Shown piece by piece: positions 17,238-25,977 of a stretch of 64,000 nt of DNA. Location of the stretch: the NCBI GenBank assembly GCA_947483555.1, contig CANKMW010000028.1, positions 1 to 64,000 of the forward strand, written 5' to 3'. The stretch comes from Myxococcales bacterium (GTDB lineage Bacteria > Myxococcota_A > Polyangia > Haliangiales > Haliangiaceae). The notes beneath the pieces were generated by a model. The model searched no databases and was not told the DNA's origin. It saw only the letters and a list, made by a program, of their open reading frames with translations. Numbering within the stretch: the first letter of the stretch is position 1; every line of letters begins with the position of its first letter. The translations under genes were made by a program, and so were the position numbers.

Positions 17238-18248
17238 ATGGCGGACCAATGCCCTCGTTGTCATGGCCAGGCCGTCCTCGGGAAGAAGTTCGGTTTTGGC
17301 GACTCGTCGTTGTACGAGCGCGCGTGCCACGTTTGCGGTCTGTTCGAGTACCGGAGCACGACCGACGCGGACTTCGATACCTGGTACCGGCGATGGTCGA
17401 CCGCGGATGATGATGGCGTCGAAGAGGCCGAGGTCGACGGTCCAATCGCCGCCGAGGCGCCGGACCTCCGGCCGATCATCGCGGCACCCGATGACGACGC
17501 GCTCCGCCTTGCCTACGCCGACGCGATGGCTCCGCTGCGGCCAGAGCGCGCCGAGTTCATCCGCTTGCAGGTCGATCGCGCGGCTGGCGAGCGGCAGCGC
17601 CGGGCGCGGTTCGGCGCTCCCGGTTCGCGCGAGGCGGAGCTTCGCCGCCTTCATGGACGCGAGTGGGCTAACGCGGTCGCGGCCTACGGCCGCCCGCTGG
17701 CGACCGCCGGCGCCTTTCGCGGCTGGGAGTTCGAGCGAGGGTTCGTTGCCATGCTGCGCACTGATCCCGGCATCCTCGTGGATCCGTCGTCGCGCCTGTT
17801 CGAGCTGGCGCCGATCGAGCACGTCGACGTCACGCCCGACGGCGACGTACGATCGGTGCTGACCTCGCCCGTGCTGGCCCGGCTTCGGTCGCTCGACCTC
17901 GGCGATCTTCGACTCACCGATGATGATGCGCGCCTGCTCGCGACCGAGTCGCAGTTGACCCGCTGCGAGTGGCTCGATCTCCGCAACAACACGTTCGGCC
18001 CCGGCGGTGTCGCCGCGTTGCTCGGGTCAGCGGTGATCCGTGCCATCCCGATGGTGATGCTGGAATTCAACCCCTGCGATCCGGCGATGCAGTACTCGCT
18101 GGACCCCGACGGGACCGTCGCGGATCAGTGGTTACCGCGCGAGGGCCGCGATGCCGAGGCGAAGTTCGGGCGCATCCCGTGGTTGCACCTGCCCCCCGGT
18201 CGTCGGGCCGGCCGCTACCACGCGCGCCACGCGACCTACGCGGACTGA
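17238..18248 (+). CDS. Zinc-ribbon / TIGR02996 / LRR-like protein (copy A')
   Basis: 336 residues from ATG 17238, 20 nt after the previous gene. Closely resembles the protein at 12389-13471 throughout: CPRCHG and CHVCGLFEYR zinc knuckles, an acidic linker, the TIGR02996-type ALRLAYADAMAP ... AEFIRLQ segment, a WEFERGFVA strand, an LRR-like LDLRNNTFGPGG stretch, and a WLHLPPGRR C-terminus. The two share the N-terminal KKFGFGD motif. Divergence is concentrated in the acidic linker and parts of the middle, as expected if paralogues recognise different partners. Function unknown; an immunity or effector-loading partner is inferred. Confidence 0.85.
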   Translation: MADQCPRCHGQAVLGKKFGFGDSSLYERACHVCGLFEYRSTTDADFDTWYRRWSTADDDGVEEAEVDGPIAAEAPDLRPIIAAPDDDALRLAYADAMAPLRPERAEFIRLQVDRAAGERQRRARFGAPGSREAELRRLHGREWANAVAAYGRPLATAGAFRGWEFERGFVAMLRTDPGILVDPSSRLFELAPIEHVDVTPDGDVRSVLTSPVLARLRSLDLGDLRLTDDDARLLATESQLTRCEWLDLRNNTFGPGGVAALLGSAVIRAIPMVMLEFNPCDPAMQYSLDPDGTVADQWLPREGRDAEAKFGRIPWLHLPPGRRAGRYHARHATYAD

Positions 18249-18315
18249 CCCGACGCGGGCGGTTATTTTGCCCCGATCGAGGGATCCTCGGAGGCCAAGG
18301 TCGGGATGGCGAGGG

Positions 18316-18321
18316 TATAGT
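18316..18321 (+). promoter_or_regulatory. -10-like TATAGT
   Basis: TATAGT ends 6 nt before GTG 18328, matching the leaderless arrangement upstream of 14061 exactly. Confidence 0.45.
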
Positions 18322-18327
18322 GCCCGG

Positions 18328-18894
18328 GTGACGACGATGACGGTTGATCAGGCGCTGGACCATCCGGGTGAGCTGCTCGCGGTCTGGGACCATTCCGGAG
18401 CGAACCATGCGTTGCTGGTCTACAGCTCCGGCGACGGCAAGCTCGAGCTGCTGGCCGTCGAGCGGATGGGCGCCATGCAGCGCGAGGCGAAGACCACCTC
18501 GCTGCGACGGCGCGGCATCCGGATCGGGGCCACCGACGGCGCCAGCCCGTTCATCTGGAGCAAGGACGGCGGCTTCACCGTCTGGACCCTCACCAGCGTG
18601 GTCGCCGACGGCCGCGACGACACCCTCAAGACCACCGCCGGCGGCGTGGTGCGGCGCGCCGACGTCGCCAGCGTGGTGTCGTTTCTGGCCGTCGATTCGC
18701 TCGGCCACCGCGGCGTCAAGGCGGTGACCCGGAGCGGCGTCGAGATCGTGATCGCCGAGGAGGATTCGGCGGCCGCCAAGCTCGATCCGACCTACGGCAT
18801 GGACAACGTCATGATCGACGCCGCGTGGGCGACCTTCCTCGGTCGCGACCTGGCGGCGTGGCTGAACGTGCCCCACACCGACGAGCTGCCCTGA
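18328..18894 (+). CDS. Hypothetical protein, family G copy 2
   Basis: 188 residues from GTG 18328, chosen from the TATAGT spacing; an in-frame ATG at 18337 is the alternative. Nearly the same sequence plan as the protein at 16630-17217: MTVDQALDHPGELLAVWD at the start, LGHRGVKAVTRSGVEIVI in the core, DLAAWLNVPHTDELP at the end. Its stop overlaps the next ATG by one base (TGATG). Not recognised. Having its own putative promoter while the first copy is translationally coupled suggests the copies are regulated differently. Confidence 0.75.
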   Translation: MTTMTVDQALDHPGELLAVWDHSGANHALLVYSSGDGKLELLAVERMGAMQREAKTTSLRRRGIRIGATDGASPFIWSKDGGFTVWTLTSVVADGRDDTLKTTAGGVVRRADVASVVSFLAVDSLGHRGVKAVTRSGVEIVIAEEDSAAAKLDPTYGMDNVMIDAAWATFLGRDLAAWLNVPHTDELP

Positions 18895-19298
18895 TGGCCA
18901 GCGCCGGCGACCCGGGCGACTGGGGGCCGGCGCGCGCCGCGGCAGCACGAACCGTGGCCACGCTGATCGCTCGGATCGACGAGATCGCGGATGGCGGCGG
19001 CTTCGCCACCATCGTCGAGTCGTTCGCGGTCGAGCACACCGACTGGAAGGCCGGCCGCGTCGAGCTCCGCCTCGGCGCGACGCCGCGCCTGACCCTGAGC
19101 GGGACCGAGCCCACCGACGCCCGCTACCTCGACGTGTGTGTGCTGACGCCGAGCGGCGGCAGCGAGACGACGCGGACGATCCTGCGCGGCGACAAGGCCG
19201 AGATCGTCGAGGCGCTGCGCTCGCTCGAGGTGCCGCGTCAGGTGGTCACGACCATGCGCGAGCTGGCCGCGACGCAGCGGCGCTTCGACCTGCCGTGA
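18894..19298 (+). CDS. Hypothetical protein
   Basis: 134 residues from the ATG overlapping the previous stop. A helical N-terminus (ARAAAARTVATLIARIDEI) precedes a beta-rich core (VELRLGATPRLTLSG, YLDVCVLTPSGGSE) and a helical end (TTMRELAATQRRFDLP). No signal peptide, zinc site or membrane segment. Not recognised. Translational coupling to the family G copy suggests the two are needed in fixed ratio. Confidence 0.7.
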   Translation: MASAGDPGDWGPARAAAARTVATLIARIDEIADGGGFATIVESFAVEHTDWKAGRVELRLGATPRLTLSGTEPTDARYLDVCVLTPSGGSETTRTILRGDKAEIVEALRSLEVPRQVVTTMRELAATQRRFDLP

Positions 19299-19341
19299 GC
19301 GGGTCGCCACAGTCCCCAGAGCCCGCCAATCCCGAGGCGGG

Positions 19342-20106
19342 ATGCGCGCGCTGACGCTGAACGTGCTCGACGGCGGCGGCGATCGCTTCGACGCCCTCCG
19401 TGCGCTGGTCGCGGCGGCCGGACCCGACCTGGTCGTACTTCAAGAGTGCGTGGGCTGGGAGGATGGGGTGCGGCTCGGCGCCCTGGCCGCCGCGATCGGC
19501 GTGCCCACCGACGAGCGGCACGCGGTGCTCGGGCTCGCCAACCTGCGGCCGAGCGGTTCCCGCTTCAACATCGCGGTGCTCAGTCGCGCGCCGCTGCTGC
19601 GGGTCGCGGTCCACACCACCGGATTCCGCCACTGCGTCGTCGAGGCCGAGACTGCGTCGATGGTCGTGCTCGGCGCCCACCTGGTGTGGCGTGACGAGGA
19701 CGCTCGGCTCGCCGAGGTCGACCACCTCCTGCGGCTGGCGCCACCGGCGGCGCTCGCCGCGCGCGCCTATTTGCTCGCCGGCGACCTCAACGCGCTGGTT
19801 CGCCACGATCCCTATCCGGCCGATCTCGACGCCCGCCTGGCCCGGGTCCAGATCCACAAGTACGGTCGCCCGCCCCGCTTCGACGTCACCGATCGGCTGC
19901 TGGGCGCCGGCTGGGTCGACGCGCTGTACGCCGCACCGGGCGAGCGCTGGGTCACCGCGCGACGCCAGCGCCACGGGCACGTCGTCGACACCCGCAGCGA
20001 CTACGTGTTGCTGTCGCCGTCGCTGGCGACCCGCCTCACGGCCGCGGACGTCGTCGACGTGGGCGCGGCCTCCGACCACCACGCCGTGGTCGCCGACCTG
20101 GGGTAG
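19342..20106 (+). CDS. Endonuclease/exonuclease/phosphatase (EEP) family protein
   Basis: 254 residues from ATG 19342. The EEP metal-phosphoesterase motifs are all present: TLNVLDGG near residue 4, LQE near 34 (metal ligand), GAHLVW near 112, AGDLNAL near 150, RSDYVLLS near 220 and SDHHAVVADL at the C-terminus. Family members hydrolyse phosphodiester or phosphomonoester bonds in DNA, RNA, inositol phosphates or sphingomyelin; the substrate here cannot be told. No signal peptide, so probably cytoplasmic. Its stop TAG forms the start of the TAGGAT hexamer ahead of the next gene. An enzyme among small unknown genes; it could be an effector or simply a passenger. Confidence 0.85.
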   Translation: MRALTLNVLDGGGDRFDALRALVAAAGPDLVVLQECVGWEDGVRLGALAAAIGVPTDERHAVLGLANLRPSGSRFNIAVLSRAPLLRVAVHTTGFRHCVVEAETASMVVLGAHLVWRDEDARLAEVDHLLRLAPPAALAARAYLLAGDLNALVRHDPYPADLDARLARVQIHKYGRPPRFDVTDRLLGAGWVDALYAAPGERWVTARRQRHGHVVDTRSDYVLLSPSLATRLTAADVVDVGAASDHHAVVADLG

Positions 20107-20109
20107 GAT
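20104..20109 (+). promoter_or_regulatory. -10-like TAGGAT overlapping a stop codon
   Basis: TAGGAT begins with the EEP gene's TAG stop and ends 8 nt before ATG 20118, consistent with leaderless expression of the next gene. Confidence 0.4.
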
Positions 20110-20117
20110 CGCCGCCC

Positions 20118-20786
20118 ATGCAGCTCGGCCGCACCACCATCACGCTCACACCTGCCGAGCTGGCCCTGCTTCGCACCGCGGTCGAACGCGATGCCGCCGA
20201 GTTCGCGCCCCGGCTGGCCAGCCCGCTCGGGTTCGACCGCCTCGATCAGCCCTGGTTTCGCAAGCACCGCATCCTCGACGTCTCGTCGGCGGTGCCGTTC
20301 CCGGCCCGTCGCGTCCACGTCGCCGCCTTCGACGGCGGGATGCGGGTGCTCACCGCCCACCTCGAACACCTGCACCAGGTGGCGGCCCACGATCCACCAC
20401 TCGATCTCGACGACCAGACCAAGGCCGTGGCCTACGCCACCTACGGCAACGCGTGGACCCGCACCTACGCGCTCGGCGAGCTGAAGATCGGCACGTTCTC
20501 GGACATCCCGTGGTTCGCCAGCCTCGACGAGACCCAGCAAACGCAGATCGATCAGCTCGCCCGCCAGTTCGGCGACGCCGTCAAGCCCGAGCAGCAGCAG
20601 CGCGGCGAGGACGGCTGGGTCATCCGCGCCTGGTGGATCGCCCACCGTCGCCTGATCGAACGCGAGCTGGTGGTGCCCCGCGACGGCCAGCTGCGCCGGA
20701 CCGACGTGATCCACGCCGAGGACCTGCCGCTGCCGCCCGGCAATCAGTGGCGCTTCGTCAACGGTCGGCTGATCCCGGTCGGCTGA
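20118..20786 (+). CDS. Hypothetical protein, family F copy 2
   Basis: 222 residues from ATG 20118. Paralogue of the protein at 15974-16633, with the same sequence plan: LTPAELALLRTAVERDAAEF helix, HRILDVSSAVPFP strand, AHLEHLHQVAA, then a helical region (TKAVAYATYGNAWTRTYALG) and a basic beta-rich end (RRLIERELVVPRDGQLRR). No signal peptide or recognised catalytic motif. It closes the plus-strand run of small genes behind the giant gene; a REP-like element and a minus-strand gene follow. Confidence 0.75.
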   Translation: MQLGRTTITLTPAELALLRTAVERDAAEFAPRLASPLGFDRLDQPWFRKHRILDVSSAVPFPARRVHVAAFDGGMRVLTAHLEHLHQVAAHDPPLDLDDQTKAVAYATYGNAWTRTYALGELKIGTFSDIPWFASLDETQQTQIDQLARQFGDAVKPEQQQRGEDGWVIRAWWIAHRRLIERELVVPRDGQLRRTDVIHAEDLPLPPGNQWRFVNGRLIPVG

Positions 20787-20873
20787 TCCCGGCCGGTCAC
20801 AGGGTCGCTCAAAAGGAATGACCTGCAGGGATCAGGGCGAGCGGTGGTGTCGGTGATCGACATGATCAGGTTT

Positions 20874-20990
20874 CCGGTCGTCCTGAGCGACGCGCGAGCG
20901 AACGCGAGCGCGAGTCGAAGGACGTACTCCGTCGAGGCCTCGCCCTTCGACTCGGCCGCTGCGCGGCCTCGCTCAGGGCAAACGGAATCG
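20874..20990. repeat. Two inverted REP-like units
   Basis: Two units in opposite orientation share CCTGAGCGA at one end and GAGTCGAAGG at the other: one at 20879-20924, the other (reverse complement) at 20943-20979. Each has an inverted-repeat core. A truncated CCTGAGCGAGCGG also occurs near 36686. This resembles a dispersed intergenic repeat family. The 20787-21034 gap holds nothing else recognisable. Confidence 0.6.
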
Positions 20991-21034
20991 AGGGCGCCGA
21001 TCTATTCTCAGCCACCTTCGTTCTGATCGACCTG

Positions 21035-21493
21035 TCAGAAGTCGGTGAACTTCCACGGCTTGGGGAACCAGGCGAAGCGGCCGTCGAGGTAGACGAGGCC
21101 GTTGTACGCCATCCCCGCCGTCTCGCCCGGTGCCAGGTACTCCCAGGTCACCCAGATGTTGCCGGGCACCAGCTGCTGGGCGATCGAGGTGAACCCGCCC
21201 GCGAACTCCTTGGCGCGCGGACTGCCCGACGCGAACTCGCTGGCCTCGGCAACCCGCACCCGCACCGCGGTCTGTCCCGGGCGCGGAAGCGGCGGCGGCG
21301 GTGACACCCACAGCGGCTTGTACGCGATGCGCGCCTTGGCCGCGGCCTCGGGCATGAACACGCGCTCCCAGTCGTCGGGCTGCGGTTTCCATGCCTGCAC
21401 CAGCTCGGCTACCTGCGTCATCGCCGACGGATCGACGAACTTGTTGAGCAGCTTCACCGCCTCGACGTACGCGGTCTCGATCAGCGCCGGCAT
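21035..21493 (-). CDS. Hypothetical protein
   Basis: 152 residues, reading leftward from ATG 21493. TATGCT (21505-21500 on the minus strand) ends 6 nt upstream, the same leaderless spacing seen elsewhere. The N-terminus is helical (IETAYVEAVKLLNKFV), a proline-rich PLWVSPPPPLPRP linker follows, and the C-terminal half is beta-rich with many aromatics (NIWVTWEYLAPGE, AWFPKPWKFTDF). No signal peptide. Not recognised. It ends the small-gene region and points back towards it. Confidence 0.7.
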   Translation of the reverse strand: MPALIETAYVEAVKLLNKFVDPSAMTQVAELVQAWKPQPDDWERVFMPEAAAKARIAYKPLWVSPPPPLPRPGQTAVRVRVAEASEFASGSPRAKEFAGGFTSIAQQLVPGNIWVTWEYLAPGETAGMAYNGLVYLDGRFAWFPKPWKFTDF

Positions 21494-21561
21494 GGCGGCA
21501 GCATAGCGCAGCGCCGACGGGCCGGCGTCATGGTTGGCGACGGAAGGTCGTCAACTCGCTA

Positions 21562-21738
21562 CAATCGGCAGGTGGGAGGGATGACGACCTCGAGCGTCGG
21601 CCTGGCGGTGTCGCGCTGGTCGGGTGCGCCGGCGTCGGGCGCGAGACCCGGGTGATCTGGTTCAACGCCAACGAGCCGGATCCGCTGTCCGGCAACAACA
21701 CCGCGACCGCGACCACGACGGTCGACCCGCCGACCTGA
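21562..21738 (+). pseudogene. Frameshifted small lipoprotein remnant (tentative)
   Basis: TACAAT (21550-21555) lies 6 nt before GTG 21562, which opens a short frame (VGGMTTSSVGLAV...) ending after 27 codons. A neighbouring frame encodes GVALVGCAGVGRETRV ... TTTVDPPT up to the stop at 21736. Joining the two with a single-base shift gives a lipoprotein-type signal with a VGCA lipobox and a short Asn/Thr-rich mature part. Either an indel has broken the gene or there is a sequencing error. The rest of 21494-21767 shows nothing else. Confidence 0.35.
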
Positions 21739-21767
21739 CCGATGCCTGGTGGCGGACCCCGACGCCG

Positions 21768-22922
21768 TCAGCCGCGGATCGACGTCACCTCGGCGAAGAA
21801 CAGATCGAGCTCCTCGGCCTTGGTGTAGAAGTGGGGCGCGATGCGGATGCCGACGCCGGGGCGGTGATCGCAGAAGAAGCGGCGCCGGTTGAGCTCGCGG
21901 CACACGTCGGCGGCGCCGACGAAGTCGAACACCACCGAGCCGCCGCGCCGGGCTTCCTCGCGCGGGCTGTTGAGGGTGAAGCCCAGCTCGTCGACCAGCG
22001 CGATCGCCTTGGCGGTCATGGCCAGGCTCTTGTCGCGAATCCGGCCCACGCCGACCTCGGCGATGATGCTGTGGCCGGCGCGCGACTGGTACAGCGCCGC
22101 GATCGCCGGCGTGCCGCCGAGATAACGCCACACCGTCTCGGCGTAGGTCTGCTCGGGCATGGTGAACGCGAACGGGTGGGCGTTGCCGAACCAGCCGGTG
22201 ACGCGCGGTTCGAACGACCCGATCAGATCGGGCCGCACGTACAGCCAGCCGGCGCCCGGGCCGCCGCACAGGTACTTGACCGAGCCGCCGCACGCGAACG
22301 AGACCCCGAGATCCACGACGTCGAGCGGGATGGTGCCCACCGACTGGTAGCAGTCGAGGATGACGTGGGCGCCCACCGCCTTGGCGCGGGCCGCGATCTT
22401 CTTCACGTCCTGGATGAAGCCGGTGCCGAACACCACGTGCTGGATCGGCACCGCGATGGTGCGCTCGTCGATGGCGGCGCACACCGCGTCGGCGTCGACG
22501 GTCTTGCCGTCCGGCGACGGCACCAGCACCACCTCGGCGCCGCGGCGTTCCTCGGCCTTCCAGACGTACGACACGGTCGGGAACATCAGTGACTCGTAGA
22601 CCACCTTGGGCCGGTCGCGGTACTCGAAGCACGACGCCAGCACCGCCATGACCGACGACACGTTCTGGTGCATCGCCACCGAGCCGGCCGGCGCCGAGAT
22701 GATCTTCTCGATGCGCGCCGCCGCCCGCCCGACCTCGGGGATCCACTCGTCCCAGGCGGTGATCGACCGCGACTGCCACAGGTCGAAGTACTCGGCCAGA
22801 TCCTCCTCGGCCTTGGCCGGCACGCAGCCGAGCGAGTGCGAGATGAGGTGGACGCAGGTCTCGAGCGACGGGAACTTGGAACGCCACGCCAGCAGCGGAT
22901 CGTCGGCGAGCACGTCAGCCAT
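21768..22922 (-). CDS. kynU: Kynureninase-like PLP enzyme
   Basis: 384 residues from ATG 22922. Fold-type I PLP enzyme of the class V aminotransferase/kynureninase group. The Schiff-base lysine is K216 in SVKYLCGGPGAGW; a PLP-phosphate region (HQNVSSVMAV) and an Asp/Cys-containing strand (VILDCYQSVG) precede it. Kynureninase splits kynurenine or 3-hydroxykynurenine to anthranilate or hydroxyanthranilate plus alanine. Assignment is strengthened by the 8-nt overlap with kynA upstream. The C-terminus matches the family (FFCDHRPGVGIRIAPHFYT). Another class V enzyme such as an isopenicillin-N-epimerase-like protein is less likely given the neighbour. Confidence 0.85.
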   Translation of the reverse strand: MADVLADDPLLAWRSKFPSLETCVHLISHSLGCVPAKAEEDLAEYFDLWQSRSITAWDEWIPEVGRAAARIEKIISAPAGSVAMHQNVSSVMAVLASCFEYRDRPKVVYESLMFPTVSYVWKAEERRGAEVVLVPSPDGKTVDADAVCAAIDERTIAVPIQHVVFGTGFIQDVKKIAARAKAVGAHVILDCYQSVGTIPLDVVDLGVSFACGGSVKYLCGGPGAGWLYVRPDLIGSFEPRVTGWFGNAHPFAFTMPEQTYAETVWRYLGGTPAIAALYQSRAGHSIIAEVGVGRIRDKSLAMTAKAIALVDELGFTLNSPREEARRGGSVVFDFVGAADVCRELNRRRFFCDHRPGVGIRIAPHFYTKAEELDLFFAEVTSIRG

Positions 22923-23619
22923 GGTAGCCGTGGTCCTTTCCAGCCTGCTGCATCGTCGCGGTCCAGGCCGCGAACACCTCGTCACGCACGTCCCACAGCT
23001 TGGGAAAGAAGCGCTGCTTCATGCCGTGGGCGAGCAGGTCGGACGGCTTGCCCTTGAGCGACGGCGTGCCGGTGCCGATCGTCCGGTACACCATCATCAG
23101 GTGGCGGTAGCGCCACATCTGGAGCTGCTGATCGTATTCGACCAGCCCCTCGCAGAGCTGGAACAGCTGGTGGTGATCGTGCGGGTGCTCGTAGATCTCG
23201 CGCAGCGACCGCCCGGTGCCCTCGAGGTAGGTGGCGAACGCGGGCCACACCACCTCGCCGGGCAGGCGCAGCATGGTCTTGAAGCCGGGTGACTCCTGCC
23301 CCGAGCCGCGACCGAGGCCGGTGCGGATCGTCATGTAGTCGGCCGGCGACATGGTGTCGAGCAGGTCGAGCTGGTGCAGGAGCACGCCCTGGATGCGGGC
23401 GACCCGGCCGAGCGTGGTGAGCACCCGCGGCACCTGCTCCTGCGCGAGGAGCTCGCACGCGAAGCGCAGCTCGTGTTCGACCAGCTTCATCCACAGCTCG
23501 GCGGCCTGGTGGACGATCTGGAACTGCAGCTCGTCGTGGCAGGTCAGGGTCGCTGGCGGCTTCTGCAGCGCCAGCAGCTCTTCGGTCCGGATGTACTTTT
23601 CGTAGTCCGTGAGCGCCAT
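22915..23619 (-). CDS. kynA: Tryptophan 2,3-dioxygenase
   Basis: 234 residues from ATG 23619, preferred over an upstream in-frame ATG because it gives the usual family N-terminus (LTDYEKYIRTEELL). Heme enzyme opening the indole ring of L-tryptophan to N-formylkynurenine. Family motifs: DELQFQIVHQAAELWMKL, FQSPGFK-like ESPGFKTMLRLPG, and QMWRYRHLMMVYRTIGTGTP, with the heme-ligand His near residue 172. Slightly shorter than the typical 260-280 residues. It forms an overlapping pair with kynU; a kynurenine formamidase gene is not in this window. Confidence 0.92.
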   Translation of the reverse strand: MALTDYEKYIRTEELLALQKPPATLTCHDELQFQIVHQAAELWMKLVEHELRFACELLAQEQVPRVLTTLGRVARIQGVLLHQLDLLDTMSPADYMTIRTGLGRGSGQESPGFKTMLRLPGEVVWPAFATYLEGTGRSLREIYEHPHDHHQLFQLCEGLVEYDQQLQMWRYRHLMMVYRTIGTGTPSLKGKPSDLLAHGMKQRFFPKLWDVRDEVFAAWTATMQQAGKDHGYHG

Positions 23620-23743
23620 TGCCCACCCATTACCACGGTTCACGGGTCACCAACCGGCCAGCGACGCGCGTTCAGCGCCGTGCCTCGCGATCGTGTCCGA
23701 TCATTGACCTCGTTTTGTTATCATGCCTGAATTGCTCAACATT

Positions 23744-23780
23744 TTGACAGTTTTTAGCACTCGGTCCATTAGGGTTGCCA
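23744..23780 (+). promoter_or_regulatory. groESL promoter with partial CIRCE operator
   Basis: TTGACA at 23744-23749 is a good -35. A perfect left CIRCE half, TTAGCACTC, lies at 23754-23762, but the right half at 23772-23780 reads GGGTTGCCA rather than GAGTGCTAA. A TAGGGT at 23770 could serve as -10 with a long spacer. HrcA control is plausible but the degenerate half weakens it. Nothing else is evident in the 23620-23897 gap. Confidence 0.55.
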
Positions 23781-23897
23781 ACGCCCGCACACATGACTAT
23801 ATGTAGCCGCGATGGGGACAGCGCCTCGCTGCGGCCCCGCCACGTCAGAACCCGAACGTCAATCGGCAACGCAATCGACAACGTCTGGAGACATCGA

Positions 23898-24185
23898 ATG
23901 AATATCCGTCCCCTCCACGATCGCATCCTGATCAAGCGGCTCGAGGAGGACAGCAAGACCTCCGGTGGCCTGTTCATTCCGGACACCGCGAAGGAGAAGC
24001 CCATCCGCGGCAACGTGATCGCCGTCGGCGCTGGCAAGCGTGACAAGGACGGCAAGATCGTCCCGCTCGACGTCAAGGCGGGCGACCGGGTGCTGTTCGC
24101 GAAGTACAGCGGCAGCGAGATCAAGCTCGACGGCGAAGAGCACCTGATCATGCGCGAGGACGATCTCCTCGCGGTCATCGACTGA
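23898..24185 (+). CDS. groES: Co-chaperonin GroES
   Basis: 95 residues from ATG 23898, with GGAG 7 nt upstream. Caps the GroEL cavity during ATP-driven folding. All GroES features are present: MNIRPLHDRILIKRLE start, the mobile loop (SKTSGGLFIPDTAKEKP) that contacts GroEL, and the closing EHLIMREDDLLAVID. Normal length. It lies 31 nt ahead of groEL, the standard operon order, behind a partial CIRCE. Confidence 0.98.
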   Translation: MNIRPLHDRILIKRLEEDSKTSGGLFIPDTAKEKPIRGNVIAVGAGKRDKDGKIVPLDVKAGDRVLFAKYSGSEIKLDGEEHLIMREDDLLAVID

Positions 24186-24216
24186 ACCCCCACAGCCAAC
24201 CCAAGGACCCATCCAA

Positions 24217-25845
<1,629 letters not shown>

Positions 25846-25894
25846 TCACCTGACGGACTGATCCGGACGGCGACAACGCCGGAAGGACGAAGGG

Positions 25895-25940
25895 GCCGCG
25901 GCAACGCGGCTTGTCGAGGGCGGCCGACAACGGCCGCCCT
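25895..25940 (+). terminator. Double hairpin after groEL
   Basis: Two stems follow groEL: GCCGCG-gcaa-CGCGGC (25895-25910), then a perfect 10-bp stem AGGGCGGCCG-acaa-CGGCCGCCCT (25917-25940). A T-poor tail follows. Probable terminator, also lying before the convergent VWA gene's 3' end. Confidence 0.7.
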
Positions 25941-25977
25941 TGGCGCTTTCGGGTCGGCGACGTCGGTCTCGCTCGAG

